Positions 11,512 through 21,200 of a stretch of 64,000 nt of DNA are shown piece after piece. The position numbers were made by a program, and so were the translations under genes. This DNA is from Daphnia pulex (lineage: Eukaryota > Arthropoda > Branchiopoda > Diplostraca > Daphniidae): assembly GCF_021134715.1 (NCBI RefSeq), contig NC_060024.1, positions 7,440,001 to 7,504,000 of the forward strand, written 5' to 3'. The notes beneath the pieces are model-generated. The model was given only the letters and a program-made list of their open reading frames with translations, was not told where the DNA came from and searched no databases. The stretch's first letter is position 1. The number at the start of each line of letters is the position of its first letter.

Positions 11512-12871
11512 TCAGATATGTTCTCCGTGGTTGGCCACTGATGAGCGGGAATCTACGACTGATTCAGTAGATTGTGTCGCCCGGGCATAAACTTGATGTG
11601 ACCTTTTAATATGTTGATTCAATGTTTTTCGGCGAGGATATGCACGGCCACAAAGATGACACTGAAATCACAAAAAATTAAAGTTTCTAATCGGTTAGAC
11701 ATACGAAAACTGCGACGGATTTGTTACCTGAAAACTTTGCCCGCTATGGCTTTCCATATGCTGACGCAAATCTGATCGGAAACAACCACAAACATTGCAT
11801 ATTCCACTTCGTACCATGGGCGTACCTACTGAATTACCGATTTGTAACTATTTCTTATCTTCGAGTGCGTGAAAGACTTTCTGCCCACTTACTTTCCGAG
11901 TCTTGAAAACTTTGGTCTCCATCTTCTTCGTCGCTATAACTATGGGAAGAGGTACCGGGTTCGTTATTAGTTTCAGCAAACATTCGGGTTTCATGCCTAA
12001 AGTTCATTCGGAATTCATCTGGATTCGACGTTACTCGTGGGGGACTTTCCTGTAAGAATGTAACATATTTAAATATTTGCCAAGACGTATTAAAAAATTT
12101 AGCAATTTGAAGCCTTACCTGTTCATGAATAGATTTATCCGAGGCTTCGCTTAGTTCAGATGAAGGGGGAGATATTAAGGCTTCTTTGGGTTTCAGGTAA
12201 ATTTTGTGCTTGGCATTGCTAGGATCTATAGCAGAATAGGAAACTGCTTGGATGACAGGTTGAAATGAAACTTCAGGTTCAAATTTTGGGAGAGATAAAT
12301 CAGTTGGTGTTTCCTCAATGGGTTGGCCTTGGTCTTTGGAGTCTACAGGGAAAGAGGCTTGACTGACATCAGCAGAGTAATTTCTCCTCCTTTTGCGTGG
12401 AGGAATGTGACTTTCAGGATTTGTTGCAAGTTCCTCTTGGTACTGTTGTGCATTAGCAAGGCCTCTAACTTTCAAGCTCTGTGCAGTTTTCAAGAAACCA
12501 GCCAGCTTGCTCTGGCTTACAGTGACTTGGCCAGTGTACATAAACTGGTGGTTAATAAAAATGGATAAATCAGCGGTGAAAATGTTTTGTTAATATTGAC
12601 TAGTAATTACATCAATTAGAGCTTGAAGCTCTTCAGCTTTGACATCCTTCAGGATAACAATTGGGTGTGAGTGAACTGTTTCTATGAAAAGTTCCTCAAA
12701 GTATGGACTGCACGCAGAGAGGATGGCCCGGTGGACACGTAATGATTTGCCCTCACAGGACAAGGTCACATCCACCAAAGCTCCTCTTTTGAGCATAGAT
12801 TCCAGAACCAGACATAGGTTGTTTTCATGGTTGTTCCAGCGTAACGAAAATTCCTGCTCCTCTCTGTTCAT
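11512..12871 (-). CDS. BTB/POZ C2H2 zinc-finger transcription factor
   Basis: Nuclear regulator of the insect BTB-ZF (ttk/lola/broad-like) type. Five exons on the minus strand keep phase: 12871-12611, 12544-12119, 12049-11893, 11828-11728, 11661-11512, about 364 aa. The start gives MNREEQEFSLRWNNHENNL, the classic BTB opening, and the first splice joins ALID to FMYTGQVTVSQSKLAGFL, completing the BTB domain (about residues 1-115). The middle is acidic, Ser/Pro-rich, with a basic PPRKRRR patch. Finger 1 (residues 292-309) has a shortened C-x2-C-x9-H-x3-H. Finger 2 (316-337) is canonical C-x2-C-x12-H-x4-H. The paired fingers, first one short, resemble lola isoforms, but which orthologue it is cannot be settled. 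An acceptor-like CATTACAG just before the ATG suggests a 5' UTR intron. Confidence 0.88.
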
Positions 12872-15218
12872 GCTGACTGTAATGGTAGGCTCAGATATCC
12901 ACACCAAATTTGAATACCTGACGTAAGCTGTGGTTTAGCAATGCGGAAAAAGCGAAAAATATATATTTTTAACTGAACAAGTCAGTCGTTAAATGACATG
13001 ACAAACAAGCTAAAATGTCTAAGGGAAAAAGTAACGTAAAAAAAAACAATACATACAGCTGTTACTGGAGAGACTTATCGACCTCTCGCACGAGAAAATA
13101 CGTCAATCTCAGATTGTTGAGTTTACTGCAGTCGAATGTCGTCGTCGCAACAGGTTGAAGGCCGGTAGACGGAGTTTGTTGGTACTGCAACAGATGGCGG
13201 GCAAAAGCTCAGAAGCTTCTTTTCTTTGGCATTCACACACTGCTGGTAGAAAGCAACGGTCCGTTTTGAAATGAAGACAGCGGGCAAGAGGGGTAGCGAA
13301 CAAGTGTCTTGAAGCTGCAGTTCACTTTCAAAAGTCGACAAGTGTTTCTCGTCAGTGCTCGAATCAAAAGAGTGGTGTGCTGTGCTCAGTGAGCCTTCGA
13401 TTTGTCTACTACCACACGCTTCAGATACAGGACAGCAACTAAGCAGCTTGATGTCTTTATTGGATTGTTTTGAAAGTGAAGCAGCAGAGTAGCAGCAGTG
13501 CATCGGGGGTTAACAGCCCGTCGGGTTTTTGACTGGAGAGGAGGGCGTGAATTCCAGGTTGACAACCTGTTTTTGAACCCAAATCTGTTTTAAGTCTGCG
13601 CGCGAGTGCTGCCCATTGCCAATACTGGTTCCTGTTGGTAAAGTTGGTCACCTTGATAGATCTCGTTTGTTCGTCTCCTCCCATCTCATATACATCCACA
13701 AAGCTCTACCAGCACCACCATCTCTACTGCTCCATTCAAGTTGCTTGACCGGTAAGAATAGTTAAATTCTATGTAGTTATTGTCTTATCCCTAGCATCGA
13801 GCATTTTGGGAAGAGCGTGGTGGTACGACTCCTTTTTTGGTCACGTGGACTCCCCCCTCCCTCGTTCCAAACAGCTTGCGGCTACAAAAAAAACTTTGGG
13901 GAATATAATTCTTCTAGTCGAACAGTTTTTAAAAAGACGTTTACTTCCATCTCAATTTACGAATTTCAGGCACAGTTGTAACAATTTCCACTCTCTCTCT
14001 CGCGCGCGCGTTATACTCTCTGTGAGGCCTTGGTGGAAAGAGAGAAAAAATAGTGGGTCAAGAGGGAGAGTCTGCGCAGCTGTTTGCTGGCTGCCACTTA
14101 TCTCTTATCGCATTTTTCTTCTTTTTTACCATGTCTCCACGTTTGGGCATGGCAGTTATTTCCAAAGTGCCGCACCTTTTCTCTTGTTGTCTATTGCCTT
14201 TAATATCCAAAGTCAATGACAGATTGGACACAAGTCCCTCCCTCCAGGAAAAATATTAAAAAAGATTTTTTTTTTAATTTTTTATTATTATTTTTCTGTG
14301 CCGTATTATTACTTGTGTTTCTTTTTGGTAAATGATCATTATGAAGACGAGGTGTTGACATCACCCTGCCCACAATCAAAGCAATATTGTGAGTTTCTTG
14401 CCATGCCAGGAGATGATTACCGGTATTGTCGAGTGTGTGTGTGTATCTATCCATCATTCAACACTATTTCTAAGCTGCGGTTTTGTCTTGCATGAAGATG
14501 GCGTGAGATTTTTTGTAAACCCAAAAGTAAGCTAATGCCCAAACCTTTTTTTTTCTTTTCTAAGACCCTAATCGAAAATCGAATGGAATCTCACAAGGAA
14601 TGTTATTGTATTTTTTCCTCTTAAAAAAGCCAGGTCTGTCAGTAAAAATCAAGATAGCCATTTTAGGTTTGGGGGCTTGTGTTGCCACGCTGCTGGTAAG
14701 CTCAAAACTTGTCGACAAAGTCAAGGCTTTCTTCGTTATTTTTTTACGCAGAAAAAAACGGGATGGACAATAAATTTCACAGTGCACCTTATTCCTTATA
14801 CAACATTCAATAGTAATTTGAGAAAACAACCAACACCAGTTGCTGTCTAGTTCGTTATTTTTTACGTTGTTGTTTTGACAATCGAATATAGTCAAATTAT
14901 TAAATAAAATGGAGAACCGCAATTGCCCAATTCAAGGTCGGCCGTCACTAAATGTGTTTATTCAGTCAAAAGAGTCTGCCGAGCGTCAAAGGTGTAGATA
15001 ATAGGTCGCATCGATGGTTACACGGTCGTTAACAATTTTTTAAGTACCGAAACAAATACAATGACTCAACCACAAGACGTCACGCTCTGTTCTACCATAG
15101 ACGGTACACATAAAACAATTTTTTTTTTGTTTTTACCACATCAAAATGAAAATATTGTTATTGAGTTTGTTACAGAAAGAATGGGGGGAAGAAGAAGAAA
15201 AATAGGTTGTCATCCTCA
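12872..15218. other. Intergenic region, possible noncoding first exons
   Basis: No coding gene recognised. It probably contains the promoter and 5' UTR of the minus-strand BTB gene. A good plus-strand donor (CCG|GTAAGAA) at about 13752 follows a non-AT-rich segment and could end a noncoding first exon of a downstream plus-strand transcript. A TTTATT at about 14957 could be the polyadenylation signal for the minus-strand microprotein transcript. Confidence 0.35.
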
Positions 15219-15380
15219 TCAAGGCTCGAAAAGATGAGGATTCCGTTTCTGTTCGGTTTCCAAGTAACGGCGAAACTCTTGCCGGTACCAATCGTCCATG
15301 TAGCGCATGAATTGAATAGAAATGTAACCCAAGATGACCACGACCACCGTGCATTTTATCCACAGACCCGATTCAGCCAT
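15219..15380 (-). CDS. Predicted membrane microprotein, 53 aa
   Basis: Minus-strand ORF from ATG at 15380 to TGA at 15219: a short N-terminus (MAESGLWIK), a hydrophobic helix (CTVVVVILGYISIQF, about residues 10-24), then a charged amphipathic tail (RYMDDWYRQEFRRYLETEQK) ending in HLFEP. A single-pass membrane peptide is the natural reading. It lies downstream of the 82-aa ORF on the same strand. A donor at 15544 (CC|GTAAGTG) and acceptor at 15414 (ATTACAG) would remove most of the spacer and put both ORFs on one mRNA, about 60 bases apart. I do not recognise the family. Support is composition, context and splice signals, not homology. Confidence 0.55.
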   Translation of the reverse strand: MAESGLWIKCTVVVVILGYISIQFMRYMDDWYRQEFRRYLETEQKRNPHLFEP

Positions 15381-15573
15381 CCTTATTTTATTTTTTCTTC
15401 TTCGTTATTGAATCTGTAATTTCAAGTAGTGTGTACTGTTTTGATTCTAGTTGGCACCCAGTCATCTTCGGATGTGGACGCAAACGCAAAGTGTTGTGTT
15501 TTGATTTAAGGTCTTTTTTTTTCTCTTTTTTAAAATTCACTTACGGTTGGTATTTTTACGAGAAACGTTTTTC

Positions 15574-16073
15574 TTAGTCGGAAGATGAGCTGGAGGTCAT
15601 AAAATCAAGTGTCTCCCAAATCCGAGGTAGGCCAGTGGTCAAGAGTAAGATGATGGCGTTGGTCACGACGAAAAACTGCATCCAGCCAACTCCTATTACC
15701 AATTAAGGTTTCGGGTTATTTTTCTGATACCGTTACTATGCATACAAATAGAAATGATTTTTCGCCATATCAAGTCATTGGCCAATTACCTTCACTGCTT
15801 GACAGCCATGCAGTTAACCCGCCTGTGGTGGCACACGGCCATAGAGGGAACACACAATTGGAAATTTACGACTAGTTTATTAATTTTGTATGCAAATTTT
15901 TGTTTTTTTTTTTTTTTCTCTTTTGCTGTCGGATATTCTATACCTTCGCCTTCGGTCTTGTCTGCCTCACCGTCGGTCGGTTTCTTTTCCTCTTTGGACT
16001 TGGTTGGGCTATTACTTTCAGTACTACTACTGACGGCCTTGCTATGCTTGAGAGCGTCTCTTCGGTTGCCCAT
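15574..16073 (-). CDS. Predicted membrane microprotein, 82 aa, two exons
   Basis: Minus strand, exons 16073-15944 and 15692-15574, joined in phase 1 (GAAG|GTATAG ... TAATAG|GAG). The first exon encodes a polar, Ser/Glu/Lys-rich N-terminus beginning MGNRRDALKHSKAVSSS. The second starts GVGWMQFFVVTNAIILLLTT, one hydrophobic helix (about residues 46-64), followed by GLPRIWETLDFMTSSSSSD. The domain-like switch from polar to membrane segment exactly at the splice supports the model. The polypyrimidine tract at the acceptor is poor. Without splicing, the first exon runs into a lysine-rich artefact from an A-rich run. Family not recognised. It is the upstream partner of the 53-aa ORF. Confidence 0.5.
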
Positions 16074-17215
16074 CACAAAAAATATGTTTGTCGTGTACTA
16101 CTAGTACGCCTTATCGTGTCAAACTAAACTCTCTTTCTATAGTACCTACTAGGATTTATAGTTTTTGGCTGCAGCCATAGGAAAGCGTTTTTAGTTGGAT
16201 TATCTATCTCCTTCCTTGTTGGGCAGCGGAAGCCAGGTCCCGATTCTCTCTCTCTCTCTCTTCGTCACCATAGTCATACGACCAGTCTTAATTTGATTGT
16301 TGTCCAATCGATATTTTTGCCCTGAGCTTCCGCTACAGCACGTATACAACATACATCATGCTTTCGTTTCCTTGTAGCAGCAAGGGTGAATGTCAAATTA
16401 CAATGAGCTGGGGAGAATTTCAACTTGAAAGGGATCGAGTTGAAATGCAACTCAAAATGATATCCCAAACGCCGAGTAATCGAATACAAGCAGCGCAGTC
16501 CTCCCCCACGTTCCTTTGGCTGCCAAAAAAAGCAATCGAACACTTCTGAACATTGTGAAAAACTCTGGGCCCAGCAGCACCTATTGATCAGTCGAGAACC
16601 TTAAAGAAGATGGACGACTTTGAGTCTTTTTCGTGCTGCCTATCTACCACGCTTGCCTTTTCTGCCTGCCTTCCATTGCCATCGGAAGCCAACGATTCGT
16701 CATGAAGATGAGCTGCCAAAAATGGTTCAGTGAGGCGGAAAGGTCTTGCCCGAAAATCTCTCGGGGTGTAAATGTCGGCGAGCTGCACGTTTATCGTAGC
16801 GGAAACGCGGCGTTTAAGGACGGAAGTTTCGATTTATGTTTCATCAAATGACGTAGTTTGAAAATTCTTCCTTGCAATGGAGAAAATAACTGCCCCCCCC
16901 CCTCCGCTTGATTGTTGCGCTCGACTCGACTCGCAAGAGCCCAAGGAAAACGTCAAAAGATTCGATTTTCGCGTCTATTGTCCAAGACGCATGCGTCGAC
17001 CCATTTCAAAGACCCTAGTCATCGAGAGGCGAGTCGTCTGAGACGAGCATTGCATCTCAAACATTTGGATCGACCAAAGTTGTTTTTTATTTCGCTTCTT
17101 CCATTGACGGTGGTGATTTTGCCGAAACTTTTTTTTTTGTTTTTTTCTAATTGAAATCTTCCCTGCGGTCGAGTCACAAGCCAAAAGTGTCGGGGCCGAT
17201 GTGTTCGCATTCAAA
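16074..17215. other. Divergent interval between two microprotein pairs
   Basis: About 1.1 kb separates the starts of the minus-strand and plus-strand small-ORF pairs. It should hold both promoters. It contains a (TC)n run at about 16243-16261 and pyrimidine-rich tracts, but no clear TATA box was identified. The open frames here have no domain. Confidence 0.4.
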
Positions 17216-17356
17216 ATGCCGACGATGTTGATCATTTTCGATCACGTTTTCCTGCTCCTGCTCCTTCTTGTCGCTCTATTCTGCGGGGCTTACGGCCGCC
17301 TCCGCCCTTCGAAAATCGTTTCCATCCCCGATGCCAATGTCGTCCAGCTAGTGTAA
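17216..17356 (+). CDS. Predicted membrane/secreted microprotein, 46 aa
   Basis: Plus-strand ORF, ATG at 17216 (context TCAAAATGC) to TAA at 17354. It opens MPTMLIIFDHVF, runs through LLLLLLVALFC (about residues 13-23) and ends in a short polar tail (GRLRPSKIVSIPDANVVQLV). It could be a type II membrane peptide or a signal-anchored peptide. The next ORF begins 21 bases downstream. Codon usage is G/C-ending (CTC, CTG, GCC, ATC), like the neighbouring real genes and unlike the surrounding AT-rich DNA. Family not recognised. Confidence 0.5.
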   Translation: MPTMLIIFDHVFLLLLLLVALFCGAYGRLRPSKIVSIPDANVVQLV

Positions 17357-17377
17357 CTAAGCCAGGACCCGGCCAAG

Positions 17378-17551
17378 ATGAACTCGCTATTGACATTTGA
17401 CTTGCTCTTGGTGTTGGTGATTGTCGGCGCCCTGATTGCCACCGTCAGCTGGGCTGTTTTGGAACGGCCTCAGGCTCGTTGCCGCTACTACCCCAACAAT
17501 AGCAACAACTCGTCCGGAGATGGCACGTCGTGTGGACCCATCCATCTTTGA
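17378..17551 (+). CDS. Predicted membrane microprotein, 57 aa
   Basis: Plus-strand ORF, ATG at 17378 in a good context (GGCCAAGATGA) to TGA at 17549. It opens MNSLLTFDLLLVLVIVGALI, so a single hydrophobic helix covers about residues 4-24. A lumenal or cytosolic tail follows with PNNSNNSSGDG (two NxS/T sequons) and two or three cysteines (ARCRYY, TSCGPIHL). It starts 21 bases after the stop of the 46-aa ORF, an arrangement seen in polycistronic small-ORF transcripts of arthropods. Family not recognised. Confidence 0.5.
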   Translation: MNSLLTFDLLLVLVIVGALIATVSWAVLERPQARCRYYPNNSNNSSGDGTSCGPIHL

Positions 17552-17759
17552 GGCTCTTAAACACACACAAGTCAATACACCGATTAGGTCGCCAGCAGGA
17601 GAGGCGGGCACAGCTCAAAACAAAAACAAACCAAAAGAAATAACTGAAAAAGATTTGACGGCGCACATCGACAACTTCTTCTACTCCATTTTACTCGGCT
17701 TCTCTCTTCTCTGCAATTTCTTCATCTCTCTCTCTTTCTCTGACTCTTCCCACTCCTAA
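17520..17759 (+). CDS. Possible third overlapping small ORF, 79 aa
   Basis: An ATG at 17520, overlapping the end of the 57-aa ORF in another frame, opens MARRVDPSIFEALKHTQVNT and later has a hydrophobic stretch (FFYSILLGFSLLCNFFISL). It fits the pattern of short membrane ORFs in this transcript. However, the hydrophobic part comes from a pyrimidine-rich tract, so it could be chance. Confidence 0.2.
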   Translation: MARRVDPSIFEALKHTQVNTPIRSPAGEAGTAQNKNKPKEITEKDLTAHIDNFFYSILLGFSLLCNFFISLSFSDSSHS

Positions 17760-18260
17760 ATCGATTCCGCCAATGTTATATACAATGTTGGTTTTGCATG
17801 ATTTGAGACCCGTTCGCCCGCATCTATTTTTTTTCCTTGATGCATTCTCCTCCGCAGACTTTAAATATTCTGATTGAAAGAGTAACTATTTATGTGTGCG
17901 CCATCGTGTACCAATGTATATAGATGACGAAGAAAAATAACACGGAATAACTAATATCGTAACCGACCGGTTTTTCTCTCTCTTATTTCTCTGTTTTGTT
18001 TCCTCAATTTATTCATTTCTTCTTGTTTGGCGCGATTATCAGATGGGAATGATCTGAATACTTGAGAGAATGGGGACTCTAAAATAATAATGGGATGGTT
18101 GACTTGGCTCGTTACGAGGCTGGTTTAGAGGCTCTGAAAAATGTGGGATATAGTACTGGTGGTGGTGGTGGCAACTCTCATTCTAATTGGGTAGCGGATG
18201 TTTTAAGTGCTTCATTTTTTGTTTTGTTTCTTTTTGATCCCGTGAAAGGTGGAGGAGATA
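17760..18260. other. Leader region of the KIND-FERM-PDZ gene
   Basis: No polyadenylation signal (AATAAA) was found between the small ORFs and the ATG at 18261. The small ORFs could therefore lie in the 5' leader of the KIND gene or on a separate transcript. A pyrimidine-rich tract ending GTGAAAG at 18248 is a possible acceptor just before the KIND start. Confidence 0.35.
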
Positions 18261-21200
18261 ATGTTGGTGTCTGCGGAGGAGGTGTTGGACGTCAGAGGTT
18301 CGCTTCTCCACGTAACCGAAACTGAAGCCATCTTATTGCAGTTGCTGCGACAATTATCTCTACATCAGCATAATAAAGGTATGGCTTTTTTCTTTTCTTT
18401 TTTTTTTGTCCCTTCAACTGATTTCCTGCTTCTTAAATTCGCCTTGGGCTTCCCTTTTAACTTGATGACTGTTAACAGCAGATTGCCGACCGGCATCAGA
18501 GACTGAACTGCGCCTTAAACACATTCTGCTAGAAGCTTCCGGACAAGTTCAACTGCACAGAGACGTAGCCCACGTGAGTCATATTTTGTGTGTTTGCGCA
18601 GTTCCCTCTCAATTCAGCATTAAAATTTTCTGTGAGAAGTCTAGAGGCTCTCTCCCTCTCTCTCTTCTTTGTCGTGAGCCAAACCGGATCGATATTCATG
18701 ACCCATGCTATCGATCTGATTTATCTACGCTGCTACTCATTTCTCGCTATTGTGTCCGACATGGAATCTTTGAATAATTCATGAAGATGGGCCTTTTTTT
18801 TCTCTCACGACCTGCCTTAGTGAAGAATCGTTGAAGCCAAAACTGGAAATTCATTAGCGATTGTGGCTAAAATGGAAAAATAAAAAAATAACCAAAAAAT
18901 GTTCGAGACGCTTCAGAAACTGCATTTGAATATCAAAGGATCAAGATGGGAGTGGAGAGCTTGGGCGAAGACAAGAAGAAGAACAAAAAAGGGTCGTGGG
19001 TCGACGATGGTATCGTCGTCATGGATCACCACCAAAAGTCTCGCTCTACCAGTTCAAACTATTGCTATATCAAAACTAATGCAGAGCACTTTGTTATGGG
19101 GGAAAGAAAAAACCCAACTTGGTTATTATCCAGTTGTTCCTTTCAAAAGGAAATTGACTCGTTTTTGCGCGTCTGTCAGGAGACGCGGCCATCTTTCTTA
19201 CTGTATGGTACGCAAACACGTAGCCAATGGAAAACATGATGCTCTCTACTGGCATGGGCCAACTTAAAACATCAACAACATGAAGAAGAAGGGGAGAGAA
19301 AAGGGGAGAGCGTGAGTTGCTGTTTCTCCGATAAGCTGGCTTGTTTCCTTGTTGCGTACGCGCGCGTTCTGGTGGGCCGGCGATAAAAACCCAAAACTAA
19401 CGGAATAAATAAATATAAAAAAATAAACATATAAAAATACAGAATCCTTGCTGCGCCTGCTTGATTGCCTTGTCTTCTGGATAGCCCGTCGATATATTTT
19501 GAAAGCTGCTTTTTTATTTAAAAAATTCAAAACCCAAAACAACAAAATGTATACACACAGGGCGGGGATTAACGTCTATGTAAGAGAATTGTTGGCGTGT
19601 CGTCGACAAGCAACCGCGTTGAATATTAACATGGCCTTGACGAGCCATTTCCGATCCTCTTGTTAAGGCGTGATACGTCGACTGATGGTTATCGAATCCT
19701 GTTTGGGAATTATTATAGACTATGGTGTCTGTGTGTGTGTAAAAACTGAATTTATAATTTCTTGGTGTCTGGTGTTTTGTTTCAGACACGATGGAGCGTT
19801 AGCCAACTGGCTCGAGTGTTGGCCGGCGCCAGCGGTGGATTCGCAATCGGCGCTCGGACGCTGCTGCAAAATTTCGCCGATCCGTCCGTCCGTTCCGTTC
19901 CAGTGGATCGTGCCATTCAAGTAAAGTATTTGTTTTCATTTGACGACTCACGCGCTAGCTTCCACGTTCGTCCCCCCCGGGGCCCCAAAAATCAAAGAGA
20001 GAACGACATTTGTACAAGTCCCGTTGTCGCATTAAATGTTTCTCCGAGATTGACAAAGGCAATTCTCCTTGAAAGGTCGTCGGTTGGGAAAGAGAAAGAA
20101 AGAAAGAAAAAGAAAAAAAGGGTCGCGCAACGAGTTTTCCGAATTCCCCATAGTAACACAACTTTTCCCAAGTTATCAAAGTCAAACAACTAGAAGATAA
20201 AGTTTTCAACCGTCTAAACAAAATGGAGCAATAAACTGGAATATCCAGGCGACATTCCACTACATTGATTCTCCTATACAATAATAACCCATCGCTTTAT
20301 GACATCAAAAAACTTTTAACTGCTTTCAAGTTGACAAAGTCATGATGGCCCGGAAAACCTGATGTTGCACTACTACTACTACTACTACTACTCTGGCGTC
20401 CATTTCAAAATCATTCCCGGCCCTTTGTTGTTGTTGTTGTTGGAAGACAAAAGGCTGTTCCGAGAAAAAAGCCGTTTGTTTGTCAGCCCCGCAGGATCGA
20501 TGTTCAACCTCTAAAGTTAATAATACGATTGAAAGAGGCGAGGTGTTCTTGGTATGTCGTCAAGAGGAGCAAAGTGGAGTGGGGCCAAGGCTCGCAGCGA
20601 ATGGCACTCAAGCCTACCGATCGATGTTAATCAAAGTCTACTCTTAATGGAGGCGAAGGAGTAGGGGGGGATTGGACTGCGAATCGATTGAATCCGTCGC
20701 CAATGTTGCTTGATTGACGAGATCATTAAATAGATAGCAGGGCGCCTCGCTCTTTCTGCGACAAGCTCGCGGGAATATGTCATTCACGACGTCTCCAATC
20801 GCCTTAAGGGAATCATTCTCTAGACGCACAAGCCTCGTCGAAAATGATGTTGCCTTTGTTTAACTCGTTTTGATATTATTTCCCTACTCCGTAGTATTTT
20901 CTTGTAACTCGACGGTGAGAAATTAGACGGTCCATCGCCTATTGGTAAACGAGTTTCATCCGGTTTTTGGACCAATGGCGACCGGCGATTGTGCCTCGAC
21001 GACTCCCCAAGTATTTAATTCTTGTGGTGCGACGTTTTCTGTAGAAAGCAGACACCCAAATCGAGTGAACGAGTTTCGGGTGAAATGGGAGATGTTTTCA
21101 TTTCTCACGAAGTCAACACCAACCGGGTGTGTACCGTACATTTCCCGGAAACATATAACAGCAGCAGCTCTTTGGGCTGGGAGTTGACCTCGGTTGACTT

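Noticed and set aside
12590..12907. Longer BTB start including MVWISEPTITVS
   Set aside because: This prefix opens at a non-ATG codon and ends at an acceptor-like CATTACAG; the ATG giving MNREEQ matches the family start.
15792..15943. Continuation of the 82-aa ORF into KEKKKKKQKFAYKINKLVV
   Set aside because: The lysine run comes from an A-rich tract after a donor (GAAG|GTATAG), and splicing restores a membrane helix in phase.
16633..16851. Plus-strand ORF containing MKMSCQKWFSEAERSC
   Set aside because: Considered as a further microprotein, but no membrane segment or good context and the opposite strand is equally open; likely chance.
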